Assembly: GCA_910578275.1 (NCBI GenBank)
Contig: CAJTPR010000009.1
Span: 1 to 64,000 of the forward strand
Source: an uncultured Bacteroidales bacterium
GTDB lineage: Bacteria > Bacteroidota > Bacteroidia > Bacteroidales > P3
Length of the DNA stretch: 64,000 nt
Direction of reading: 5' to 3'
The notes under the pieces were generated by a model. That model did no database searches and was not told where the DNA came from. It saw only the letters and a program-made list of their open reading frames with translations. A program made the position numbers and the translations under genes. Below, one piece after another: positions 38,503 to 46,927 of this stretch (the stretch's first letter is position 1; the number at the start of each line of letters is the position of its first letter).

Positions 38503-39510
38503 ATGGGCTACTTGCTTGCCATAGAATCTTCTTGCGACGACACCTCGGCGGCCGTGCTCGACGACAGGCTCCTGCTTTCGAACATGATCGCCAGCCAGAA
38601 GGTGCACGAGCTCTATGGCGGGGTGGTGCCCGAACTGGCCTCTCGCGCGCACATGCAGAACATCGTGCCTGTGGTGCATACGGCCCTGATGGAAGCCGGC
38701 ATTTCCAAAAATCAGCTCGATGTCGTCGCCTTTACACGCGGGCCGGGCCTGATGGGATCGCTGCTCGTGGGGGTCTCGTTCGCCAAGACGCTGGCACTGG
38801 CGTTGGACATTCCGCTCGTGGAGGTAAACCACTTGCAGGCCCATGTCTTGTCGCATTTCATCAAGACCAAGGACTACGACCACGCGCCTCGTTTCCCGTT
38901 CCTCTGCCTGCTCGTCTCGGGCGGCCACACGCAGATACTTCGCGTCGACGGCCCTTTCGCGTTCCAGATCCTGGGCGGGACGATCGACGACGCCGCCGGA
39001 GAATGCATGGACAAGGCCGCCAAGATAATGGGGCTGCCCTATCCGGGCGGGCCGGTGATAGACCGTCTGGCGAAAGAGGGGGACGAAGACCGGTTCAAAA
39101 TAGCCAAACCGCACATGCCCGGACTGGATTACAGCTTCAGCGGGCTCAAGACCTCGTTTCTCTACTTGATCCGCGACCAATTGAAAAAGGATCCCGGTTT
39201 CGTGGAACGGAACGTGAACGACCTTTGCGCGTCGGTACAAAAGACCGTGGTCGAAAGCCTGATGGAAAAACTGATAGCCGCCGCCAAGCAAACGGGAATA
39301 CGGCAGGTGGCGATCGCCGGCGGCGTTTCGGCCAATTCGCTCTTGCGGAAAAAAATGCAGGAATGCGCCGAACGCTACGGCTGGGAAGCCTTCATTCCGC
39401 CTTTCTCGTTCACCACCGACAATGCCGCCATGGTGGGGATGGCCGGTCATTTCAAATGGAAGCAAGGACTATTCTGCTCCTTGGACGCCGTTCCCTACGC
39501 AAGGGGATAG
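38503..39510 (+). CDS. tsaD: tRNA N6-adenosine threonylcarbamoyltransferase TsaD
   Basis: TsaD transfers threonylcarbamoyl from TC-AMP to A37 of ANN-decoding tRNAs, with TsaB and TsaE. ATG at 38503 (MGYLLAIESSCDDTS) is the standard start and gives 335 residues. The metal-binding motif is present as HLQAH, with an upstream VPELASRAHMQN. The ASKHA-fold phosphate strands are seen in SGGHTQIL and in the GGTIDDAAGECMDKAAK and GGVSANSLLRK segments. TsaB and TsaE are elsewhere. It is monocistronic by position, divergent from tamB. Confidence 0.96.
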   Translation: MGYLLAIESSCDDTSAAVLDDRLLLSNMIASQKVHELYGGVVPELASRAHMQNIVPVVHTALMEAGISKNQLDVVAFTRGPGLMGSLLVGVSFAKTLALALDIPLVEVNHLQAHVLSHFIKTKDYDHAPRFPFLCLLVSGGHTQILRVDGPFAFQILGGTIDDAAGECMDKAAKIMGLPYPGGPVIDRLAKEGDEDRFKIAKPHMPGLDYSFSGLKTSFLYLIRDQLKKDPGFVERNVNDLCASVQKTVVESLMEKLIAAAKQTGIRQVAIAGGVSANSLLRKKMQECAERYGWEAFIPPFSFTTDNAAMVGMAGHFKWKQGLFCSLDAVPYARG

Positions 39511-39681
39511 CGCACCGCCCGGTCTGTTTCTTTCCCGGAACTGCCCCCTTTCGGCGACGTCCCCGGCCAATCGCCGTACAAAACGGGTTCGTGCCCCGTG
39601 GACTTCGTGCAGGCCGGAATAAACGCGGCCTGCGATCCGTACTTCATGCTTTCGAGGATTCGCCGAATCGTCAAATTTTCG

Positions 39682-39689
39682 TATCTTTA
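39682..39689 (+). promoter_or_regulatory. Possible -7 element for porU
   Basis: TATCTTTA, one base from TAnnTTTG, ends five bases before the porU ATG at 39695. If used, the mRNA would be leaderless or nearly so. The -33 region is weak. Confidence 0.45.
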
Positions 39690-39694
39690 CCTTG

Positions 39695-42600
39695 ATGAAA
39701 ACTATTTTCACGCTCTTGTTTCCATTGCTGGCTTGCCTCGGCACGGCGCAAGCCCAGGCTTATCCGGAACCGGCCCGACGCAAAGGATATTCGGTACTGG
39801 CCCTCGGGCAAACGCTGAAAACGGCCGTGGCCGAAGACGGCATCTACAAGATCGGCTACGAGGACCTGGCCCGCCACGGACTGCTTTCCCAGCCCGTGCC
39901 TTCTTACAAGATAGCCTTATACGGAAACGCGGCAGGCATGCTCCCGTTCTTCAACACGGAGGGAATCCCCGACGACCTGAGCCCGCTGCCGGTGCAGATG
40001 CACGACGGCGGCGACGACCGTTTCGGACCGGGCGACTACTTCCTGTTCTACGGACAATCGCCCCACCGTTGGCACTATGACGCCTCCGATGACGATTTTT
40101 CCTACACCCGGCACTATTTCTGCGACTCCTCGTTCTATTTCGTAAGCATCAACGCCGAAATGGAGCACCGTGTGGCCTCTTCCCCCGGCACGGAAAGCGA
40201 CGGGGAACGACTGACCTGGTTTCCCGAACGCATCCGTCACGAGAACGACCTGACCAACCTATGCAACGGAGGACTCGACTGGCTGGGCGAGGTTTTCTCC
40301 TTCTCGGGAAACCATCTCGGCCTCGCCCTTTCCACGCCCGATCCCGTAAACGGCATGGACGGAAAACTTCATGTGGCTTCCGGCGCCAAGACCACCGGAG
40401 GCACGGCCACGTTCCGCATGCAGTTCAATCAAAAGACATTGACGCTTTTCCATCCGGGCATTGCCGAGGGCACCGCCTACTCCGCGGCTGACCAAGCGGC
40501 CCGCGTACAAGTGACCTCGAACACCAGCATGCTGGACATATCCTTTTCCAAGACCGGAAGTACCGGCAACGGCTATCTGAACTATGTCTCGCTCATCTAT
40601 CCGAGATATTTGCGGCTCAACGGCGCGGCCTTGTTCTTCCGCCATCCCGAGGCGATGGAACAGTCCGTACGCTTCAGCCTGGAAGCGGCCGCGGGCACAC
40701 GAATATGGGACATCACCGACATCTACCACATCGCCTCCATCCCGACCCGTCCGGAGAACGGAAGGCTCGTGTTCGGAACCCGTCCGGACAACACCCTGCA
40801 CGAATACGTGGCATTCAACCCCGATGCCTGTCCCTCACCCGCTTTCAAGGGTCTTGTCAAACCCCAGAACCTGCATCAACTGGAAAATGCGGACTATGTC
40901 GTCGTCACGCATCCCTTGTTCCTCGAACAAGCGCAGGAAGTGGCCCGCTTGCACCGGGAACGTGACGGATACTCGGTGTGCGTGGCCACCACGGAAGAGG
41001 TTTACAACGAATTTTCCTCGGGAGCGAAAGACCCCTCCGCCATCCGGCTTTTCCTACGGCACCTCGACAAACGCTCCGATTCGGCGCACCGTCCGCGTTA
41101 CCTCTTGCTTTTCGGTGCCACTTCCTTCGACTACAAGAACGTCGACGGGCTCACCGATTTCGTGCCCACCTTGCAATCGAAAGGCCGTTCGAACGAAGGC
41201 GGCAACGATCCGCTGGAAGACATCTTCGGCTACCTGGCCGACGAGGCGGGCATCGATCCCGCGAACCAGAAGGCGCGAGGCAGCCTGCAAGTGGCCATCG
41301 GACGCTTGCCGGTCCGCACGGTGCAGGAAGCCCGCGACATGGTACGGAAAATCGACATCTATTCGGCACGACATCACGTGTTCGACCCCGACCAACCCGA
41401 CCTTTCGGGCAATTTCGGCAATTGGAGGAACGAGGTGGCGTTCGTGACCGACGACGGCTTTGAAGACAATATGGAGGGTTCCATCCTCTCCGGCGACCAT
41501 ATCCGGAAAAACCTGCCGTACATACATCTGAACAAACTCTATTCGGATGCCTACGAGCGTTCTTCCAGTTCTACTTCCACCAAGGTTCCCGCCTTGGAAA
41601 ACGCCCTGCGCGGCATGGTGGAAAACGGCTGCCTTTTCTTAGGTTATGAAGGGCATAGCGGATGGGATGCATGGTCGGACGAGAAGATCCTCACCAACAA
41701 CATCATCAACAATTGGAAAACCAGCTATACGTTTCCCGTCATCTTCGCCAGTTCCTGCACCTTCGCCTATTTCGACCAGACCGACAAGGTTTCCGGCGCC
41801 GAACACAGCGTCCTCAAACCCCATGGCGGCGCCATAGCGACGATAGCCTCTTCGCGCACGGCCTTTACAGGAAAGATCGAAAGCATCCAAAGGTGTTTCG
41901 CGGAAAGGTTCATCGACAAGACCGACGGCAAGCGCCCCACGATAGGAAGCGCTTTCTTGTATGCGAAGAACGCCGCCGCCCTCACCTCCGATTGCCAAAA
42001 GTTCATCCTGCTGGGCGATCCCGGAATCAAGGCAGCCCTGCCGGAACATGACATCCAGACGCTTCATATCAACGGCAAGCCGGCCACGGATAAAGACGCG
42101 GATACGCTCAAGGCGCTCGCGCCCGTCACGGTGGAAGGCCGCATCGTAGACCGTGCAGGCGATCCGATGAACCGCTTCCATGGCAAACTGATCGTGAAGG
42201 TCTACGACAAGGCCGTCGTCAAAAAGACGTTGGGGCTTTACAATTCCCGTAGGACGTCGGACAACAAATACAACCCGCAGGTAAGCTACACCGACCAGAA
42301 CAGCCTTATCTTCCAAGGGGAGACCGAAGTGAAAGACGGCATGTTCTCTTTCAGTTTCATCGTGCCCAAGGACATCCAGTACAATTACGGGAACGGACGT
42401 ATCAGCTACTATGCCTACAACGACAGCACGGACGCCAACGGCAGTTTCGACGGCATCATCGTGGGAGGCATGAATCCCGAGGCGGTCATCGATACCGGGG
42501 CGCCCGTCGTGGACTTGTATATCGGCAAGAAAACCTTCAGCGGCGGAACCGTGGGAAGCGAACCGAACCTGTTTGCCGAAATCAGCGACGAATACGGCAT

Positions 42601-43156
42601 CAACACCACCGGTGCGGGCATCGGCCACGATATGACGCTGATCATCGACAACGACTACAAGAACGCCATCGTCGTGAACAATTTCTTCCGCTACAAGACC
42701 GGAAGCTACAAGAGCGGGACGCTCTCCTATCCCCTGGATCTGTCACCGGGAAAACATACCGCCCGGCTCAAGGTGTGGAACATAAACAATGTTTCTGCCA
42801 CCAAGGAAATCACGTTCGACATAAACGATTCCGACAAACTGAGGATTTTCGACCTGAAAGTGGTGCCCAACCCGGCAAGGGGCGATTACGCCGATTTCTA
42901 TTTCAACCATAACAGCAAGAACGGCGGAATCCGGAAATGCAGGCTTGAAGTCTTCAACCTGCAAGGAGCGCGAATCGCTTCCTTCACTTATGACATAAGC
43001 GACGTTTCGGGATACACGGTCGGCCCCTTGCGCTGGAACCTTTGCGGAAACGGAAACAAACGCGTCCAGGCCGGCATATATTTCTGCCACATCAAAGCCG
43101 TGGACGGCCAAGGGCACACGGTGAGGCAAGGAATCAAGCTGGTCGTGGTGGACTAA
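39695..43156 (+). CDS. porU: Type IX secretion C-terminal signal peptidase/sortase PorU
   Basis: PorU cuts sorting domains off T9SS cargo at the outer membrane and joins the new end to anionic LPS. ATG at 39695 gives 1153 residues (MKTIFTLLFPLLACL signal peptide). The gingipain-type (C25) protease core holds the catalytic dyad His654 in FLGYEGHSGWD and Cys688 in FASSCTFAYF. N-terminal beta domains precede it (LALGQTLKTAVAEDGIYKIG, the Por-type prodomain-like region), and immunoglobulin-like domains follow. The C-terminal sorting-like domain begins near VVPNPARGDYADF and ends GIKLVVVD. It is separate from porV here, and converges on miaB with a 9-base gap. Partner PorZ is encoded at 26603-28918. 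Confidence 0.93.
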   Translation: MKTIFTLLFPLLACLGTAQAQAYPEPARRKGYSVLALGQTLKTAVAEDGIYKIGYEDLARHGLLSQPVPSYKIALYGNAAGMLPFFNTEGIPDDLSPLPVQMHDGGDDRFGPGDYFLFYGQSPHRWHYDASDDDFSYTRHYFCDSSFYFVSINAEMEHRVASSPGTESDGERLTWFPERIRHENDLTNLCNGGLDWLGEVFSFSGNHLGLALSTPDPVNGMDGKLHVASGAKTTGGTATFRMQFNQKTLTLFHPGIAEGTAYSAADQAARVQVTSNTSMLDISFSKTGSTGNGYLNYVSLIYPRYLRLNGAALFFRHPEAMEQSVRFSLEAAAGTRIWDITDIYHIASIPTRPENGRLVFGTRPDNTLHEYVAFNPDACPSPAFKGLVKPQNLHQLENADYVVVTHPLFLEQAQEVARLHRERDGYSVCVATTEEVYNEFSSGAKDPSAIRLFLRHLDKRSDSAHRPRYLLLFGATSFDYKNVDGLTDFVPTLQSKGRSNEGGNDPLEDIFGYLADEAGIDPANQKARGSLQVAIGRLPVRTVQEARDMVRKIDIYSARHHVFDPDQPDLSGNFGNWRNEVAFVTDDGFEDNMEGSILSGDHIRKNLPYIHLNKLYSDAYERSSSSTSTKVPALENALRGMVENGCLFLGYEGHSGWDAWSDEKILTNNIINNWKTSYTFPVIFASSCTFAYFDQTDKVSGAEHSVLKPHGGAIATIASSRTAFTGKIESIQRCFAERFIDKTDGKRPTIGSAFLYAKNAAALTSDCQKFILLGDPGIKAALPEHDIQTLHINGKPATDKDADTLKALAPVTVEGRIVDRAGDPMNRFHGKLIVKVYDKAVVKKTLGLYNSRRTSDNKYNPQVSYTDQNSLIFQGETEVKDGMFSFSFIVPKDIQYNYGNGRISYYAYNDSTDANGSFDGIIVGGMNPEAVIDTGAPVVDLYIGKKTFSGGTVGSEPNLFAEISDEYGINTTGAGIGHDMTLIIDNDYKNAIVVNNFFRYKTGSYKSGTLSYPLDLSPGKHTARLKVWNINNVSATKEITFDINDSDKLRIFDLKVVPNPARGDYADFYFNHNSKNGGIRKCRLEVFNLQGARIASFTYDISDVSGYTVGPLRWNLCGNGNKRVQAGIYFCHIKAVDGQGHTVRQGIKLVVVD

Positions 43157-43165
43157 GACCGGGTA

Positions 43166-44497
43166 CTATCCGACAAGCGTGCCGAGCAAGGTAGCCGCGG
43201 TGCAGTCGCCCACGCCGGTCTTCACGTAATCACCTACACGCACCTTGAACCGGCCGTCGGGCAAAAGCGGATTGTCGAATACCACCACCTTGTTCTGGGA
43301 ATTCCTGCCGAAGAAACGGTGCTTGTCTTTCTTTGAAACCCCTTCCACCAGTATGTCGAACGTCTTGCCCACGTCACGGCGGTTGCTTTGAAGGGAAAGT
43401 TGCTGTTGAAGGTCTATGATCTCGTTCAGGCGACGCGACTTCACTTCATCGGGAACATCGTCGACATAGTTCTTGTGGGCGAACGTGCCGGGACGGTCGG
43501 AATACTTGAACATGAACGCGAAATCGTAACCCACTTCACGCATCAGGCTCAAGGTCTGCTCGTGATCCTGTTCGGTCTCGCCGCAGAAACCGGCGATGAT
43601 GTCGGTACTGATACCGCAATCGGGAATCCTGGCACGCAAGGCCGCCACCCTTTCCAGATACCACGCCCTGTCGTATTTGCGCTTCATCCTGGCCAGCATG
43701 GCCGAACTGCCCGACTGCACGGGCAAATGTATGTTCTTGCAGATATTGGGATAGGCGGCCATCACGTCTATCAAGGCATCGGAAAGGTCTTTGGGATGAG
43801 ATGTCGAGAAACGGACGCGCAGGGCCGGATCCACCTCGGCCACCAGCCGCATGAGACCAGCGAAATCGAGGTCGCCGGCCTTGTATGAGTTCACGTTCTG
43901 ACCCAGCAGCGTCACTTCCTTGTAGCCCCGGGCGAAAAGGCTTTCGGCTTCCTTCACGATGGTACGGGCATCGCGGCTCCGCTCCTTGCCCCTCGTATAA
44001 GGAACCACGCAATAGGCGCAGAAATTCTGGCATCCACGCATGATAGGGATAAAGGCGGAAACATGGTTCGAATCCAGGCGGACAGGCTGTATTTCCTGAT
44101 ACGTCTCGCTTTCGGAGAGCAGCACGTCCATGCCTTTCCTGCCCGCCTGCACCTCGTCCAAGAGCGAAGGCAGCGAACGATACGCGTCAGGTCCCACGAC
44201 CAGATCGATGTCCAAGTCGCTTTCAAGCAACTGTTCCTTGAGACGTTCGGCCATGCAACCGACCAGTCCGACCTTGAGCGAGGGCCGTCTTTTCTTGAGC
44301 GAAGCGAATTCCTTGAGGCGGTTCAACACCCTTTGTTCGGCATGATCGCGGATGGAACAGGTATTGACCAGTATCAGGTCGGCCTCCATGCCGTCCTGCG
44401 TCGTGTCGTAACGGTCTTGCAAGATGGAGGCCAGGATTTCCGAGTCGGCAAAGTTCATCTGGCATCCATACGTTTCTATAAACAGGAGCGGCTTCAT
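43166..44497 (-). CDS. miaB: tRNA-2-methylthio-N6-dimethylallyladenosine synthase MiaB
   Basis: MiaB is a radical SAM methylthiotransferase that adds a methylthio group to i6A37 in tRNAs reading UNN codons. The 443 residues show the UPF0004 N-terminal domain (ETYGCQMNFADSE; LVNTCSIRDHAEQ), the radical SAM cluster CQNFCAYC preceded by MRG, and a C-terminal TRAM domain (DILVEGVSKKDKHRFFGRN). ATG at 44497 (MKPLLFIETYGCQMN) is the natural start. It is downstream of rpsU on the same strand after a terminator-like hairpin. Confidence 0.96.
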   Translation of the reverse strand: MKPLLFIETYGCQMNFADSEILASILQDRYDTTQDGMEADLILVNTCSIRDHAEQRVLNRLKEFASLKKRRPSLKVGLVGCMAERLKEQLLESDLDIDLVVGPDAYRSLPSLLDEVQAGRKGMDVLLSESETYQEIQPVRLDSNHVSAFIPIMRGCQNFCAYCVVPYTRGKERSRDARTIVKEAESLFARGYKEVTLLGQNVNSYKAGDLDFAGLMRLVAEVDPALRVRFSTSHPKDLSDALIDVMAAYPNICKNIHLPVQSGSSAMLARMKRKYDRAWYLERVAALRARIPDCGISTDIIAGFCGETEQDHEQTLSLMREVGYDFAFMFKYSDRPGTFAHKNYVDDVPDEVKSRRLNEIIDLQQQLSLQSNRRDVGKTFDILVEGVSKKDKHRFFGRNSQNKVVVFDNPLLPDGRFKVRVGDYVKTGVGDCTAATLLGTLVG

Positions 44498-44560
44498 TCC
44501 TTATCTTGTTTTGATTATGTCTTCCTGGCTTTCGAGCGAAGGCGCACGCGACGCCAAGGC

Positions 44561-44588
44561 AAAAAAAAAAGCGGAGCTTGCCGCCCCG
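44561..44588 (-). terminator. Intrinsic terminator after rpsU
   Basis: On the minus strand GCGGGGC (44588-44582) pairs with GCTCCGC (44577-44571) with one mismatch, followed by ten T residues (44570-44561). It separates rpsU from miaB. Confidence 0.8.
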
Positions 44589-44596
44589 CCTCTTTC

Positions 44597-44800
44597 TTAC
44601 ATCGCGCTGTTTTCGGCTTTCGTCTGCAACTGCTGGATGTAAATGGCTTTTAGTCTGCGTTCCCGAGCTACGACCGAGGGTTTGGTAAACTTTTGACGGT
44701 TTCTCAATTCCCTTACCACGCCCGTCTTTTCGAATTTGCGTTTGAGCTTCTTCAGCGAGCGTTCGATGTTTTCGCCTTCTTTTACAGGAACAATGATCAT
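44597..44800 (-). CDS. rpsU: 30S ribosomal protein bS21
   Basis: The 67-residue basic protein begins MIIVPVKEGENIERSLKKLK and has RKFEKTGVVRELRNRQKFTKPS, the bS21 signature. In Bacteroidota bS21 together with bS6 and bS18 helps bury the 3' end of 16S rRNA, so that the anti-Shine-Dalgarno sequence is unavailable on most ribosomes. It is monocistronic, with its own leader of about 80 bases and a terminator. The start codon is preceded by an SD-like AAAGGAAAAGG (44820-44810), unusual in this genome. Confidence 0.97.
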   Translation of the reverse strand: MIIVPVKEGENIERSLKKLKRKFEKTGVVRELRNRQKFTKPSVVARERRLKAIYIQQLQTKAENSAM

Positions 44801-44809
44801 AACTAAATA

Positions 44810-44820
44810 CCTTTTCCTTT
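44810..44820 (-). promoter_or_regulatory. Shine-Dalgarno-like element before rpsU
   Basis: On the minus strand AAAGGAAAAGG ends nine bases before the rpsU ATG. It is a partial match to the SD consensus AAAGGAGG. In Flavobacterium, rpsU retains a strong SD and is thought to be autoregulated through bS21-free ribosomes. The same may hold here. Confidence 0.5.
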
Positions 44821-44881
44821 CTAAAAGTGATTAATAATTTGTTTATTCCCGTGCCCCGGACATACCGGACGACAAGGGTTG

Positions 44882-44889
44882 CAAAGGTA
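44882..44889 (-). promoter_or_regulatory. Promoter -7 element for rpsU
   Basis: TACCTTTG on the minus strand, giving a leader of about 75-80 bases. The nearest minus-strand TTG (44904-44902) is only 12 bases upstream, so the -33 is not standard. It overlaps and diverges from the tRNA-Cys promoter. Confidence 0.55.
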
Positions 44890-44897
44890 GATTTTTT

Positions 44898-44927
44898 TTG
44901 TCAATTTAAAAAATTTGGGTACTTTTG
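44898..44927 (+). promoter_or_regulatory. Promoter for tRNA-Cys
   Basis: TTG at 44898-44900, 19 bases, TACTTTTG at 44920-44927. This is a perfect-spacing Bacteroidota promoter 19 bases before the tRNA. Confidence 0.85.
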
Positions 44928-44946
44928 CCGTCCCGAAAGGATAAAC

Positions 44947-45020
44947 GGTCTCATGGCCGAGTGGTTAGGCAACGGTCTGCAAAACCGTGTACAGCAGTTC
45001 GATTCTGCTTGAGACCTCCA
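44947..45020 (+). tRNA. tRNA-Cys (anticodon GCA)
   Basis: A 71-base cloverleaf with acceptor GGTCTCA/TGAGACC, D-arm GGCCGAGTGGTTAGGC, anticodon loop CTGCAAA (anticodon GCA), TΨC arm with CAGTTCGATTCTG, and discriminator T, the Cys identity base. CCA is encoded (45018-45020), unlike the other two tRNAs here. An intrinsic terminator follows directly. Confidence 0.95.
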
Positions 45021-45050
45021 AAAGCGTTGATTGGTTTCAACGCTTTTTTT
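45020..45050 (+). terminator. Intrinsic terminator after tRNA-Cys
   Basis: AAAAGCGTTGA pairs with TCAACGCTTTT around a short loop, and the 3' arm continues into a T-run to 45050. Confidence 0.85.
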
Positions 45051-45084
45051 GTACACATTTCCTTCACTGAAAAAATCTACGATC

Positions 45085-45534
45085 ATGAGTTTGCCCGAAC
45101 AAGTGGACAAGGACATCAAGGCGGCCATGCTGGCACATGAGACGGTACGGCTGGCGGCGCTGCGCGGCATCAAGAAAGAATTCCTGGAAGCCAGGACGGC
45201 CAAGAACTCCAACGGGGAACTGACGGACGAGACGGCCGTGAAAATCTTGCAGAAGATGGTCAAGCAGCGCAAGGAATCGGCCGCCATCTTCCAAGGACAG
45301 GACCGTGCCGACCTGGCGGAGAACGAACTGGCGGAAGCCGGCGTCATCGAAGCCTATCTGCCCGAACAACTCGATACGGAAAAAATCGAGGCGGAAATAC
45401 GGAAAATCATCGACCAGACCGGCGCATCGTCGATGAAAGACATGGGCAAGGTCATGGGCGCGGCCTCGAAAACCTTGGCCGGCAAGGCCGACGGAAAGGT
45501 CATTTCCGACATCGTGAAGAAACTCCTGGCCTGA
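45085..45534 (+). CDS. GatB/YqeY domain protein
   Basis: The start at 45085 (MSLPEQVDKDIKAAMLAHE) gives 149 residues; the longer frame starts inside the tRNA terminator. The protein matches the YqeY family: KDIKAAMLAHETVRLAALRGIKKEF, an ERADLAENELAE-like segment (DRADLAENELAEAGVIEAYLPEQL), and a C-terminal MKDMGKVMGAASKTLAGKADG. This is related to the tail domain of the GatB subunit of tRNA amidotransferase, which contacts tRNA. Its own function is not established; a role in tRNA-related metabolism is possible. It is 16 bases upstream of ispG. Confidence 0.92.
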   Translation: MSLPEQVDKDIKAAMLAHETVRLAALRGIKKEFLEARTAKNSNGELTDETAVKILQKMVKQRKESAAIFQGQDRADLAENELAEAGVIEAYLPEQLDTEKIEAEIRKIIDQTGASSMKDMGKVMGAASKTLAGKADGKVISDIVKKLLA

Positions 45535-45550
45535 TCATTCCTTCCATATC

Positions 45551-46906
45551 ATGGAAATTCCGGCACATTCCCGAACCGTGCGCGTGGGGAACCTCCTCAT
45601 GGGCGGCGGTCATCCGGTGGTCATCCAGTCCATGACCAATACCGACACCCTCGACACCGAAGCCACCGTGGCCCAATGCCGGCGCCTGTTCGACTCCGGC
45701 TGCCAATTGGTGCGGATCACGGCACCCGGGCTGAAAGAAGCGCGCAACCTGGAAAACATCAAGGACCGGCTACGCCAGAAAGGCTACGACGGGCCGCTGT
45801 GCGCCGACATACATTTCCTGCCCGAAGCCGCTTTGGTCGCCGCGCAAATCGTGGAAAAGGTCCGTATCAACCCGGGCAACTACTGCGACCGTAAGACAGG
45901 CAAGACCGAATTTTCACAAGCCGAGCAAGAGGCCGAACGCGAACGCATCGGCCAACGCATCGCCCCGCTCCTGGAAACCTGCCGCGAACATGGCACGGCC
46001 ATACGCATCGGCGTGAACCAAGGATCGCTTTCGGAACGCATGACCAGCCTGTACGGCAATACGCCGCTGGCCATGGTGGAAAGCGCCTCGGAGTTCATCG
46101 GCATCTGCCGGAAAACAGGCTTCGACCAAATCGTGGTATCGATGAAATCGAGCCGCGTGAGGATCATGGACGAGGCGGTACGGATGTTCGCCGGACGGAT
46201 GATGCAAGAGGGAACGACCTACCCGCTGCATATAGGCGTTACCGAGGCAGGCGACGGGCAAGACGCCCGGCTGCTTTCCGCCATCGGTATCGGAAGCCTG
46301 CTGCTGGACGGCATCGGGGACACGATCCGGGTTTCCTTGACCGAAAGCCCCGAAAATGAAATTCCCGTGGCGCGACGCATCATACGGGCCGTCGAACGCC
46401 TAAGACGGCTTTCGCCCGGACAGTTGGCGGAAAAACAAACGGAGACGGAAGGAAATCCGATTCCGGAAGATCAAAAGACGGAAACGGCCATACGCCTCGG
46501 CAGGCTCATGCTGCGGGGGGAAAGGACAGGCTTTTGCGTCAAAGGCGAAAATCCCGCCGAAAGCCAAAGGCTGCTCGACGACATATTGCAGGCGGCCGGA
46601 CTGAAATCCCACAAGACACGTTTTATCGCCTGTCCGTCGTGCGGGCGCACCAAATACGACATCCAGAAGGCATTGGCACAAGTAAAGGAACGCTTTCCCG
46701 GCCATCCGGACCTCACCATCGCCGTCATGGGCTGCGTGGTGAACGGCCCCGGGGAAATGGCCGACGCGGATTTCGGCTACATCGGCTGCGGAAACGGCAA
46801 AGTGAACCTGTACCGCAAAGGCGTGGCCGTCAGGCTGAACGTACCCGAGAACGAAGCCTTGGGCGAACTGGAGAAACTGATTGCGGGAAACACCGCTCAC
46901 GAATAA
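45551..46906 (+). CDS. ispG: 4-hydroxy-3-methylbut-2-en-1-yl diphosphate synthase IspG, shortened form
   Basis: IspG (GcpE) is the [4Fe-4S] enzyme that converts MEcPP to HMBPP in the MEP isoprenoid pathway. The 451 residues have a TIM barrel (about 1-278: GGHPVVIQSMTNTDT, VRINPGNYCDRK, GVTEAGDG) and the cluster domain (Cys361, Cys364 in CPSCGRT, Cys395 in MGCVVNGPGE, and the Glu that follows). The TIM barrel with its DRKTGKTEFSQAEQE insert is of the plant/Chlamydia/Bacteroidota type, which normally carries an extra A* domain and runs to about 600 residues. Here only about 75 residues join the two parts, of which the last 50 look like the end of A*. Confidence 0.95.
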   Translation: MEIPAHSRTVRVGNLLMGGGHPVVIQSMTNTDTLDTEATVAQCRRLFDSGCQLVRITAPGLKEARNLENIKDRLRQKGYDGPLCADIHFLPEAALVAAQIVEKVRINPGNYCDRKTGKTEFSQAEQEAERERIGQRIAPLLETCREHGTAIRIGVNQGSLSERMTSLYGNTPLAMVESASEFIGICRKTGFDQIVVSMKSSRVRIMDEAVRMFAGRMMQEGTTYPLHIGVTEAGDGQDARLLSAIGIGSLLLDGIGDTIRVSLTESPENEIPVARRIIRAVERLRRLSPGQLAEKQTETEGNPIPEDQKTETAIRLGRLMLRGERTGFCVKGENPAESQRLLDDILQAAGLKSHKTRFIACPSCGRTKYDIQKALAQVKERFPGHPDLTIAVMGCVVNGPGEMADADFGYIGCGNGKVNLYRKGVAVRLNVPENEALGELEKLIAGNTAHE

Positions 46907-46927
46907 AAGACGGCTTCCCCCGGACGG

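Noticed and set aside
45551..46906. Possibility that ispG is a broken gene
   Set aside because: The frame is intact, cluster Cys and Glu are all present and the linker is conserved-looking, so a functional shortened enzyme is more likely.
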